The position numbers and the translations under genes are program-made. Below, in pieces: positions 1 through 5,795 of a stretch of 6,375 nucleotides of DNA. This DNA comes from Acidobacteriaceae bacterium (GTDB taxonomy: Bacteria > Acidobacteriota > Terriglobia > Terriglobales > Acidobacteriaceae): positions 1 to 6,375 of the forward strand of contig JAOAPG010000208.1 of the NCBI GenBank assembly GCA_025462785.1, written 5' to 3'. The notes under the pieces are model-generated. The model was not told where the DNA came from, did no database searches, and worked only from the letters and a program-made list of their open reading frames with translations. Position 1 is the first letter of the stretch. Every line of letters starts with the position of its first letter.

Positions 1-1614
1 GAGATATTCAGAAGTTTTCCGGCTGGCGTCGCTGCCGCTACAACAACCTGTCCTTCTTTCTTGAAAGCCAATTTTCGCGAAGTAGTGCGCGATCAAGACA
101 GACTTTTTTTGCGCTCGGCGGAGACTATTCCCGTCAATGGCGGCTCCATAACGGTGTTTTCCAGCGAGCCGGTAGACCCGCGCCTATTACAAGAACTTGC
201 CAACGATCTTGGAGAGATTACTCTTTATGCTTCCGGTCTGAAGCTCAGCAATGTGAATGGAAATCAAGCTTCACAACCCGAACCAGCAAACAATGATATT
301 TCCAATTCTTCTGAATCAGTCCAGCAACCAAAGAGTGAGTATGTTTTAGATACCGGTAAAGAGCTGAACCCCACTTACACCGTCGGAACAATTCCTGCTC
401 CGGCGAACTTTCTCGATCAGCAAGTAACGTTTCCTACGTCAATAAGAGTGGTGAATTGGGTGACAGGTGATACATCCAACCCGGTTGCTATAAGTGTCCA
501 AACCCGCGTCTCAAAGCTTTACGACCAACTCTTTGGGGCGATTGGCGACTTCGCACCCGCCATCGAAACCAGCCTCCTTGTGGTGGCGGTGGTATTCGGA
601 ATCATCGAACTCATTGCGCTGTACATAGGCACGCGGCTTACACGCACGGTCACCGGAACGGTGGCACAGCTTTACGAGGCGACTCACCACATCAACCGCG
701 GAGATTTCAGCCACCGCATCCCTGTCCGTTCTACCGACCAGCTCTCAACACTGGCAAATTCCTTCAACTCGATGACTGCTTCCCTTGAAGAACTGATCGA
801 GGAACAGAAACAGAAGCAGCGGCTTGAAAACGAACTCGTGATCGCCCAGGAAGTGCAAGCGCAACTTTACCCACGAACCATTTCTCAACTCGCGACGCTC
901 GAAGTCCATGGATTCTGCCGCCCTGCCCGTACCGTTAGTGGCGACTACTACGATTTCGTATCTGTGAGTCCGGGCAAACTGCTGGTGGCTGTGGGTGACA
1001 TCAGTGGCAAAGGAATTTCAGCAGCCCTCTTGATGGCGACCATTCACTCGGCCGTTCGGGCTTACAGCTTGGAAAGGCAACCAGTGCAGCAGGAAGCCCT
1101 GGCAGTTGGGGGAGGATCACGATCGCGCGATTCTTCCTTCGACACAAATGTGTATCCTGGAACGCTGCTTTCGTTTTTAAACCATCAACTTTACGAAAGC
1201 ACCCCGATAGAAAAATACGCCACGCTATTTCTTGGGTTGTACGACGAGCAACAAAAGCAGCTTACATACAGCAACGGAGGCCATTTACCGCCAATCGTTC
1301 TTGGCGAAAATGGTGCGCTGCGCCGGCTTGATCGTGGAGGAACTGTGGTCGGCCTGTTTGACCATTGCCACTATCAGGAAAGTTCAGTGCAACTCAAACC
1401 AGGAGAGATCTTTCTCGCCTACAGCGATGGCGTTACCGAGCCAGAAAATGAATTTGGCGAATTTGGTGAGGAACGATTGATAGAGCTGGTGCAGGAGAAT
1501 CGTGATTTGCCGCTGGAAAGGATTACTGAAATTGTGACCGCAGCAGTAGAAGATTGGATCGGCGCAGATGAGCAACCAGATGACATAACACTAGTGCTGG
1601 CAAGGGCCCGTTAG
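1..1614 (+). CDS. Membrane-bound RsbU-like PP2C/SpoIIE-family serine phosphatase with HAMP domain (5' truncated)
   Basis: The frame is open from base 1, so the true start lies upstream and the TTG at 61 is probably internal. The visible part is 537 residues, counted from base 1. Residues 1 to about 188 look extracytoplasmic, and about 190-210 are one hydrophobic membrane helix. A HAMP domain follows at about 207-262, then a charged coiled-coil linker rich in E, Q and K. The rest is a PP2C_2/SpoIIE phosphatase domain. Its metal-binding acidic motifs are all present: GDYYD (D315), GDISGKG (D333), YSDG (D476) and DDIT (D527/D528), so it should be catalytically active. Members of this family dephosphorylate anti-anti-sigma (STAS) proteins in partner-switching cascades controlling sigma factors or other outputs. 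The layout suggests that an envelope signal drives a cytoplasmic phosphatase. No STAS or anti-sigma kinase gene is visible in the window, so the target is unknown. The N-terminal membrane helix expected for this architecture must lie off the left edge. Confidence 0.93.
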   Translation, partial: EIFRSFPAGVAAATTTCPSFLKANFREVVRDQDRLFLRSAETIPVNGGSITVFSSEPVDPRLLQELANDLGEITLYASGLKLSNVNGNQASQPEPANNDISNSSESVQQPKSEYVLDTGKELNPTYTVGTIPAPANFLDQQVTFPTSIRVVNWVTGDTSNPVAISVQTRVSKLYDQLFGAIGDFAPAIETSLLVVAVVFGIIELIALYIGTRLTRTVTGTVAQLYEATHHINRGDFSHRIPVRSTDQLSTLANSFNSMTASLEELIEEQKQKQRLENELVIAQEVQAQLYPRTISQLATLEVHGFCRPARTVSGDYYDFVSVSPGKLLVAVGDISGKGISAALLMATIHSAVRAYSLERQPVQQEALAVGGGSRSRDSSFDTNVYPGTLLSFLNHQLYESTPIEKYATLFLGLYDEQQKQLTYSNGGHLPPIVLGENGALRRLDRGGTVVGLFDHCHYQESSVQLKPGEIFLAYSDGVTEPENEFGEFGEERLIELVQENRDLPLERITEIVTAAVEDWIGADEQPDDITLVLARAR

Positions 1615-1625
1615 ATTAGTTTCAC

Positions 1626-1652
1626 CATGCAATGACTCGAGGTTATTGCATG
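1626..1652. terminator. Hairpin at the convergent junction of the phosphatase and MDR genes
   Basis: Read on the + strand, 1626-1636 and 1642-1652 pair as an 11-bp stem with one G-T wobble and a 5-nt loop (TCGAG). The outer 8 bp (CATGCAAT/ATTGCATG) are perfect on both strands. The stem begins 12 nt after the phosphatase stop and covers the last codons and TAA of the minus-strand gene. No clear T-run follows on either side, so it is a candidate bidirectional terminator or transcript-end stabiliser, not a textbook intrinsic terminator. Confidence 0.45.
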
Positions 1653-2590
1653 ACTAGAACGATCTTCTTTCCGCCCTTTGCCGCCAATTTGTAGGCTTCA
1701 ACTCCCTCTGATAGCGGGCGGACTTCCACTTCTCTGGGCCTTAGCCAATCGGTCTCAATCGGTCTTGCGACTTCTTCCAAAATTATCGCCGAATCTACTG
1801 CGTTGAGATTGATCGTGTTGAGTCCATGCAGTTGCAGATCATCCCGGTAGAAGCGCAGTAAATCGATTTTAACTTCGTGATCTTCTCTCACTGTAATTTC
1901 AACCATGCGACCGCAGTGTCCAAGCGCATTCAAGCCAACTTCGAACATCGGTCCACTTACTGTGTCGAAAACGACATTCACCCCAGCGCCAATTGCACGC
2001 TTAAGATCCTCCATGAAAGTACTCGAAAGCGAATTGAGCACAATATCGGCGCGTGACGTTTTATCTTCGATTCTGTCCACGGCAAGCACTTTGGCCCCGG
2101 CCCAACATCCTAAATCAACCGCCACATGACCGACACCTCCGCTGGCTCCGAGGACAAGCAAAGTCTCGCGTTTCTTCAGGACGGCGCGATCGAACAATGC
2201 TGCCCATGCAGTGACTATGTTAAGTCCCAGAGAAGCTGCTTGTTCGGGAGTTAAACTTGGCGGTTTAGGGACCACACCTTTCTCTGACAGAGCAATATAT
2301 TCCGCGGCAGTTCCATCGCGAGTGAAGCCCAAGTCGCCGCCTGTACCCCACACTTCCTTGCCGACTAGATTCGCGTCTCCTTCTTCTACAATTCCGGCAA
2401 AGTCGCGCCCCGGAATACGAGGCAGTTTCGCGTGCGCCGACATTGCTCCCTGAACGTTTTTCACGTCACTGGGATTAATTGAAGACGCCAGCACACGAAC
2501 CAGCACTTCGCCGCTTTGAGGTTGGGGCGTCGGAACATCTTCCAACCGCAGATTTTCGAGTCCGAACTGATGGAAGCGCAGAGCACGCAT
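1643..2590 (-). CDS. MDR-superfamily NAD(P)H:quinone oxidoreductase/zinc-independent alcohol dehydrogenase-like protein
   Basis: The product is a 315-aa cytoplasmic oxidoreductase. The N-terminal GroES-like half carries the family pattern of INPSDV (about 38-43) and PGRDFAGIV (about 60-68). The Rossmann half has the nucleotide-binding glycine motif GASGGVG at about 148-154, followed by a beta strand ending in D172. The catalytic zinc-ligand pattern of classical alcohol dehydrogenases (GHE and the lobe cysteines) is absent, which points to the quinone-oxidoreductase or enoyl-reductase branch. Members reduce quinones or activated alkenes with NAD(P)H, but the substrate cannot be read from sequence. 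Three in-frame starts lie close together: GTG 2605, ATG 2599 and ATG 2590. I chose 2590 because GTGAGG sits 9 nt upstream and MRALRF matches the usual start of the family. The 2599 start, with AAGG 7 nt upstream, is nearly as good. The preceding 140-aa protein gene lies 83 nt upstream on the same strand. Confidence 0.9.
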   Translation of the reverse strand: MRALRFHQFGLENLRLEDVPTPQPQSGEVLVRVLASSINPSDVKNVQGAMSAHAKLPRIPGRDFAGIVEEGDANLVGKEVWGTGGDLGFTRDGTAAEYIALSEKGVVPKPPSLTPEQAASLGLNIVTAWAALFDRAVLKKRETLLVLGASGGVGHVAVDLGCWAGAKVLAVDRIEDKTSRADIVLNSLSSTFMEDLKRAIGAGVNVVFDTVSGPMFEVGLNALGHCGRMVEITVREDHEVKIDLLRFYRDDLQLHGLNTINLNAVDSAIILEEVARPIETDWLRPREVEVRPLSEGVEAYKLAAKGGKKIVLVMQ

Positions 2591-2673
2591 TACTCTCATC
2601 CTCACGCCTTGGATGCAAGCAAGCGCACGACCGATTCGTAGTGCTTAATTCGGGCGATTGAGGGTCAAACTTT

Positions 2674-3096
2674 CTACCGGTGCGCGAAGCTGTAACCGAC
2701 CCCGTATAGCGAGTCGGCACTCGCGTAGAGAATGAAACCCCGCTCCATCTTATGTTGGTGCATGCGATGAAGCAGATAAATAATGGCGATCACGCCTACG
2801 GTTCTGCCGCCGAAGAAAACCAGCTGACCACCCGTTCCTTTCTCGCACAAGGCCTTTGCCATGGAGTTCATTTCCTTTCCTCCTTCGGCCAAATGGTGAT
2901 GGGTGATGCCGAAGTCGAGCGCCTCCAATCCCGCATGGGTCGAGAGGAGGATTGTATTAGTTCTATTCCAGAATTTATGCGCAGAGTTCTGCTGAGCGCG
3001 CGCTTCAGCAAGCTCTTGCTTGAAGTCTGCGGCGTTAACCGTAGTGCAGATCAGGACTGCTGAGAGTAGTACAACAACTTGTCTCTGATCGTTCAT
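2674..3096 (-). CDS. Small exported/membrane protein of unknown function (140 aa)
   Basis: I do not recognise a named family. The first 22 residues are a convincing signal peptide: hydrophobic VVVLLSAVLICTTV, then a VNA cleavage site before ADFKQ. The mature part starts with a short charged helix rich in E, A, R and Q. A histidine-rich stretch, DFGITHHHL (about 61-69), and GGKEMN (72-77) follow. A probable membrane helix spans about 91-110 (FFGGRTVGVIAIIYLL), with a basic H/R/K patch after it. The conserved-looking wording, not low-complexity, suggests a real family that I associate with Acidobacteriota (memory only). The start is well supported: ATG 3096 has AAGGCGG (3107-3101) just upstream. 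That ribosome-binding site lies in the loop of a perfect inverted repeat, recorded separately. It could be an inner-membrane or periplasmic protein. Function is unknown. Confidence 0.8.
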   Translation of the reverse strand: MNDQRQVVVLLSAVLICTTVNAADFKQELAEARAQQNSAHKFWNRTNTILLSTHAGLEALDFGITHHHLAEGGKEMNSMAKALCEKGTGGQLVFFGGRTVGVIAIIYLLHRMHQHKMERGFILYASADSLYGVGYSFAHR

Positions 3097-3117
3097 GGTA
3101 CCGCCTTATGAACGATC
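3087..3117 (-). promoter_or_regulatory. Perfect 10-bp inverted repeat enclosing the ribosome-binding site of the 140-aa protein gene
   Basis: 3108-3117 (ATGAACGATC) and 3087-3096 (GATCGTTCAT) are exact inverted copies separated by 11 nt. In the minus-strand mRNA the stem would hold the start codon and codons 2-3 on its 3' arm. The loop (AAGGCGGTACC) would hold the Shine-Dalgarno. The structure could tune translation initiation or, as DNA, serve as an operator. The repeat is seen directly, while its function is inferred. Confidence 0.6.
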
Positions 3118-3124
3118 CTAGGAT
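3115..3124. repeat. 10-bp perfect palindrome ATCCTAGGAT next to the RBS inverted repeat
   Basis: The palindrome overlaps the outer edge of the RBS hairpin by 3 bases. It lies where transcription would begin if the -10-like box at 3129-3134 is used. It could be a repressor half-site pair or a chance palindrome. No known operator matches it in my recollection. Confidence 0.4.
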
Positions 3125-3128
3125 GCGC

Positions 3129-3134
3129 ATTCTA
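3129..3134 (-). promoter_or_regulatory. Possible -10 box (TAGAAT) for the 140-aa protein gene
   Basis: On the minus strand TAGAAT matches the sigma-70 -10 consensus at 5 of 6 positions and ends 32 nt before the ATG. A 17-nt spacer leads back to ATACCT, a poor -35. If real, the transcript would start near 3122 and the RBS hairpin would lie at its very 5' end. Confidence 0.3.
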
Positions 3135-3217
3135 CAGCAGCGAGATCACGCAGGTATGCGGAGATGTTTTGTAATTTCGAAATGGGATCAAGCGCGAATC
3201 AGGAAAGATAAGCAACG

Positions 3218-3241
3218 AAGTAGCGAGCCGCCTGGCTACTT
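3218..3241 (-). terminator. Hairpin overlapping the stop codon of the Kelch gene
   Basis: On the minus strand AAGTAGC (3241-3235) and GCTACTT (3224-3218) form a perfect 7-bp stem with a 10-nt loop. The TAG stop at 3238-3236 lies inside the 5' arm. A moderately T-rich stretch (CGTTGCTTATCTTT) follows. This is a plausible but weak intrinsic terminator that would separate the Kelch gene from the 140-aa protein gene. Confidence 0.45.
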
Positions 3242-4303
3242 GGCTTTTGCTCTCGGCAACGTTTCTACTCTCGCCGTGACCTGTCGGCCCTTTTGCATTC
3301 CACCAATGATCACCAACTTGTCAGACTCAGCGATCAGTCCGCCGTCCAGCGACGGATCAGGCGTGCTCTCGCTGACAACCTCCCATTTATTTGCGCGCAG
3401 ATCAAAAGCAAACGTGGTCGGGGATGGCTCAGCGGGCTTTCCGTCGTAACCCATACCTTTGTAGTCGTAAGGGTTCTCGCTCCCGCCAGTGAAATACACC
3501 TTTTGAGCTTTCTCTGACCCCGCAGCGGCAATACCGTAACGCGCTGTCCCGGGATGATTGGGTAGCTTGGTCCATTCGATTTTCAAGGGATCATGATGCT
3601 GGATTTTTCCTATCCAGCACTCGTCGGAAGCTACGTATTTGGACTGATCGGCTGCAGCTCTCTTGTGAGCACCGTCAACATAGATGATTGTGTCGCCGAC
3701 TAGAGCGCCTGCGTGACCAAAAACCGGAGCGCCAGGTAACGGCGAAGCTTGCAGCCATTCCTGTTTTTCCATGTCATACACCTGGACATTTTGCGTGGCA
3801 TCTGTTCGCGAGCGGCCACCGATGACATAGATGTAGCGGTCCCGATAGACACCAGCGATTGCATCGCTTACCGGCTTGGGGAGATCGGGACCTCGGTACC
3901 AGCGTTTCTCGATTGGCGAATAAACCTCCACACTGGAAACCGTGGTCTCTCCGCCTTGGGGATCGAGGACGTATCCACCCATTAGAAAAACCTGTTCGCG
4001 CAAACCCGCCGCGACTGCGCCCAAACGCCCCGCTGAGCCCGGAATAGGGCGAACCTCGGCCCATTTTCCGTAGCTTGTATTCAGCGCGTACCCGGAATTC
4101 GAGACCGCGTCCCAAGTTTTCGTCGCTCCGATTCCCATAAGCGAGAACACGAGAACGTGATTGCCGACTTTAAGTGTGGTGACCGCACTACCGGAGGTCG
4201 CAACTGGAAGAGGATCAAACTTAGTGCCGGATGCCGCGAACAAAAGCGCGCTGAGCAGAAACAACAATATGCAGGAACGAAAACTTTTCAGAGGGTTCAA
4301 CAA
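3236..4303 (-). CDS. Secreted Kelch-repeat beta-propeller protein
   Basis: The product is 355 aa, with an N-terminal signal peptide of basic residues K6 and R9 followed by a hydrophobic core at about 11-24 ending FAASG. It is therefore probably periplasmic or secreted. The mature part shows repeated Kelch blades. Di-glycines follow hydrophobic strands at about 109-110 (VFLMGG), 162-163 (YVIGG), 273-274 (YFTGG) and 334-335 (VIIGG). Each is followed by a variable loop and a tyrosine/tryptophan strand such as VEVYSPIEKRWYRG or VQVYDMEKQEW. One blade near 208-211 has degenerate YVDG. The number of blades is consistent with a five- to seven-bladed propeller. Kelch propellers bind proteins or carbohydrates, and no catalytic motif is visible. 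The start is uncertain: an in-frame TAA at 4315-4313 limits the N-terminus, the only candidates are TTG 4303, TTG 4300 or CTG 4291, and no clear Shine-Dalgarno is present. The ICMT-like gene ends 71 nt upstream, so it may be a distal operon member. Confidence 0.88.
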   Translation of the reverse strand: MLNPLKSFRSCILLFLLSALLFAASGTKFDPLPVATSGSAVTTLKVGNHVLVFSLMGIGATKTWDAVSNSGYALNTSYGKWAEVRPIPGSAGRLGAVAAGLREQVFLMGGYVLDPQGGETTVSSVEVYSPIEKRWYRGPDLPKPVSDAIAGVYRDRYIYVIGGRSRTDATQNVQVYDMEKQEWLQASPLPGAPVFGHAGALVGDTIIYVDGAHKRAAADQSKYVASDECWIGKIQHHDPLKIEWTKLPNHPGTARYGIAAAGSEKAQKVYFTGGSENPYDYKGMGYDGKPAEPSPTTFAFDLRANKWEVVSESTPDPSLDGGLIAESDKLVIIGGMQKGRQVTARVETLPRAKAK

Positions 4304-4333
4304 TGCGTGAACTTAAGCTGGTGAACTGATCAA

Positions 4334-4357
4334 AATAGCACGGATTACAAATTCCGT
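4334..4357 (-). terminator. Weak hairpin with T-run after the ICMT-like gene
   Basis: On the minus strand ACGGA (4357-4353) pairs with TCCGT (4344-4340), giving a 5-bp stem with an 8-nt loop. GCTATTTT follows directly, and its T-run ends at 4334. The position, 17 nt past the stop, and the T-run fit an intrinsic terminator, but the stem is short. It may only attenuate read-through into the Kelch gene. Confidence 0.28.
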
Positions 4358-4374
4358 CAGATGCGCAGCCTTCT

Positions 4375-4809
4375 TCAGAACCAAGTCCGCTTGCGGTATT
4401 CGCGATATTCGTCTCCGAATTTCGCCTGCAGCACTTTTCCTTCCTGATGTGCCCTGATGACCTGCGTTGGCACCAATACCGCTAAGATCACAAATAGGAA
4501 TGGCTTCTGCAGTGTTAACAAAAAGCCGAGAACGAGCAGTGCGCTGAAGACGTACATTGGATTGCGAATCTTCGAATACAAGCCGTGAGTTACAAGTGTG
4601 CGTGCCTGGGGCGAAACTGAAAAGGACCTGCCCAGCTGAAACCTCGCAGTGAGCAATAAAATCATGGACGGGATAGCGATAATCGCTCCTACCCATCTCT
4701 CAGCGTTCCATTCTCCGGGCCACAACATCACTAGTAAAAAAACGAGCACCGCCGCGCAGGTCTGCGCAATGAGCAACGGCACGAAATTTCGGTTGCCGGA
4801 TAATGCCAT
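4375..4809 (-). CDS. Isoprenylcysteine carboxyl methyltransferase/phospholipid methyltransferase-like membrane protein
   Basis: The product is a 144-aa integral membrane protein. Hydrophobic segments lie at about 11-30, 38-55, 86-100 and 103-118. The C-terminal signature of the ICMT/PEMT group is clear: GLYSKIRNPMYV (76-87) is the variant of the R-H/N-P-x-Y motif that helps bind S-adenosylmethionine. E123 and then FGDEYREY (131-138) form the second conserved block. Bacterial members methylate lipids or small molecules at the membrane, but the substrate is not predictable. The reading frame stays open to 4932, but that extension lies wholly inside the DinB gene and is not hydrophobic, so I start at ATG 4809. 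Only 4 nt separate this ATG from the DinB stop (TAG 4816-4814), and the upstream Shine-Dalgarno (GGATAG) is weak. This suggests translational coupling to DinB. Confidence 0.87.
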   Translation of the reverse strand: MALSGNRNFVPLLIAQTCAAVLVFLLVMLWPGEWNAERWVGAIIAIPSMILLLTARFQLGRSFSVSPQARTLVTHGLYSKIRNPMYVFSALLVLGFLLTLQKPFLFVILAVLVPTQVIRAHQEGKVLQAKFGDEYREYRKRTWF

Positions 4810-4813
4810 GTGT

Positions 4814-5284
4814 CTATCCGACGAATCCCTGTCGAATGCTGTGAATGAAATCCGTGTAAGCTGGCTTGAAACCAGCTGCCCGCATATCTGCTGCAATCTG
4901 GCCGCGATGATACACGGAGTGCATGATTGCATGCATGAGAATGTCTTGCACGTCGCTGGTGAAACTTTCGCCCTTGCTGTTGGTATAGCTAACCTTCTTC
5001 GATAGTGAACCGTCGTCTTTTCCGTTCAAGTAATTTTCGAATCGCTTGGATACATCAGCAGCTTCCTCTTCGCACTGAAGCAAGGACAAGGTTGGCCAAA
5101 CAGGCAAGGTTTGAGGACGAGCTTCGATTCGTTCGAACCACAATCTTTGCGCGGAAATAATGTGTCCCAGAAGTTGAACCGACCGGCTGGGCGGTTTTTC
5201 GAGCTTTCGCAAGGATGCCAAGACCTCGCGATTAGCCCAGGTATCATACGCAAACAAGCGGTGCAGATGAGAAATGTTGTCCAT
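4814..5284 (-). CDS. DinB/YfiT-family putative metal-dependent protein
   Basis: The product is a 156-aa soluble protein, the usual length for the DinB-like four-helix-bundle family. The family opening is present (HRLFAYDTWANREVL, about 8-22). The three histidines expected to bind a divalent metal can be placed at H41 (LLGHI), H122 and H126 (MHSVYHRGQ, with the typical HRGQ ending). The family includes thiol S-transferases (bacillithiol- or mycothiol-dependent) and many uncharacterised stress-linked proteins, so the reaction here is undetermined. The open frame runs on to 5527, but I start at ATG 5284. The upstream part has no family resemblance, contains several cysteines and prolines, and overlaps the divergent lipoprotein gene. 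GGAAC lies upstream of ATG 5284. It is the first gene of a likely two-gene unit with the ICMT-like gene. Confidence 0.88.
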   Translation of the reverse strand: MDNISHLHRLFAYDTWANREVLASLRKLEKPPSRSVQLLGHIISAQRLWFERIEARPQTLPVWPTLSLLQCEEEAADVSKRFENYLNGKDDGSLSKKVSYTNSKGESFTSDVQDILMHAIMHSVYHRGQIAADMRAAGFKPAYTDFIHSIRQGFVG

Positions 5285-5315
5285 CGTACAAGTTCCAAAG
5301 AAACAACTGCAGATA

Positions 5316-5344
5316 ACTCTAGGGCAGATCAGAAACTCGAGCAA
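5316..5344 (-). promoter_or_regulatory. Possible sigma-70-like promoter for the DinB/ICMT-like unit
   Basis: On the minus strand TTGCTC (5344-5339) and TAGAGT (5321-5316) are spaced by 17 nt. They match the -35 consensus at 3 of 6 and the -10 consensus at 4 of 6 positions. The box ends 31 nt before the DinB ATG. It lies in the 114-bp region shared with the divergent lipoprotein gene. Confidence 0.3.
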
Positions 5345-5398
5345 CTTCCGCCCGCAATTTGGGTTTCTGCACCCTGAAGTTGTTGTTTTGGAGGATAC

Positions 5399-5752
5399 GT
5401 GCTGACCACTCGTGCCAAGATCTTCTCCCTGACTTTCCTGAGTATTGGCATTCTGCTTTTGGCAGGATGTCCTCGCCGCGAGAATATTGCATTGATTAAC
5501 CGCGAGCCGGGCCGTTTTGCCGGACACGAAATCGCCATCGCGGGAACGGTCGTAAGTTCTTTCGGAGTAATGGGCGAAGGCGCTTTCGAAGTAGACGACG
5601 GCACGGCTCGGATGTGGGTATTCAGCGAAAAATATGGTATTCCAGGCAAAGATGCGAGATTAGTTGTGGTTGGTCGAGTTCAGGAGACGTTCAGTATCGG
5701 CGGACGCCATTTCCCAGTTATTCTTCGGGAGACAAGACGGCCTCATTACTGA
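5399..5752 (+). CDS. Small lipoprotein with probable OB-fold domain
   Basis: The product is 117 aa. The N-terminus is a type II (lipoprotein) signal: basic residues R5 and K7, a hydrophobic core at about 9-21, then the lipobox LLAGC with C24 as the lipidated residue. PRRE after C24 has no Asp at +2, so outer-membrane sorting is expected if Lol rules apply. The mature domain, about 40-112, has the alternating strand pattern of an OB-fold: GHEIAIAGTVVSSF, then FEVDDGTARMWVF, then ARLVVVGRVQETF and FPVILRETRR. The VDDGTA turn resembles tRNA_anti-like and related OB domains. I recognise the fold type but not a named family. The start is GTG 5399, with a strong GGAGG at 5390-5394 only 4 nt upstream. 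That spacing is tight, but no better in-frame start precedes the signal. It is divergent from DinB and convergent with the 101-aa protein gene. Confidence 0.82.
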   Translation: MLTTRAKIFSLTFLSIGILLLAGCPRRENIALINREPGRFAGHEIAIAGTVVSSFGVMGEGAFEVDDGTARMWVFSEKYGIPGKDARLVVVGRVQETFSIGGRHFPVILRETRRPHY

Positions 5753-5795
5753 ACTGAGCGACAACAAAGCTCGTTGACAGGTAAACTTTGAGAAC

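Noticed and set aside
2600..2670. TTGACC (minus strand, near 2660-2665) as a -35 box for the MDR gene
   Set aside because: At spacers of 16-18 nt no acceptable -10 follows, so a promoter here could not be supported.
2752..3063. + strand 103-aa open frame
   Set aside because: It lies entirely inside the 140-aa exported protein gene, which has a clear signal peptide and SD on the other strand.
3108..3449. + strand open frame beginning MNDPRM
   Set aside because: It starts with the same first residues as the 140-aa protein only because the inverted repeat copies ATGAACGAT onto the + strand. The rest runs through the 3' end of the Kelch gene and has no protein-like features.
4375..4932. 185-aa reading of the ICMT-like frame
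   Set aside because: The extra 41 N-terminal residues overlap the DinB coding sequence and are not membrane-like. ATG 4809, placed right after the DinB stop, is the natural start.
4814..5527. Long 237-aa reading of the DinB frame on the minus strand
   Set aside because: The 81 residues before ATG 5284 show no family resemblance and overlap the lipoprotein gene on the opposite strand. The 156-aa product has the usual family length and its own upstream SD-like bases.
5753..5795. Terminator between the lipoprotein and the 101-aa protein genes
   Set aside because: Only 4-5 bp inverted repeats are present (for example CAAAG/CTTTG) and no T-run, which is no better than chance.
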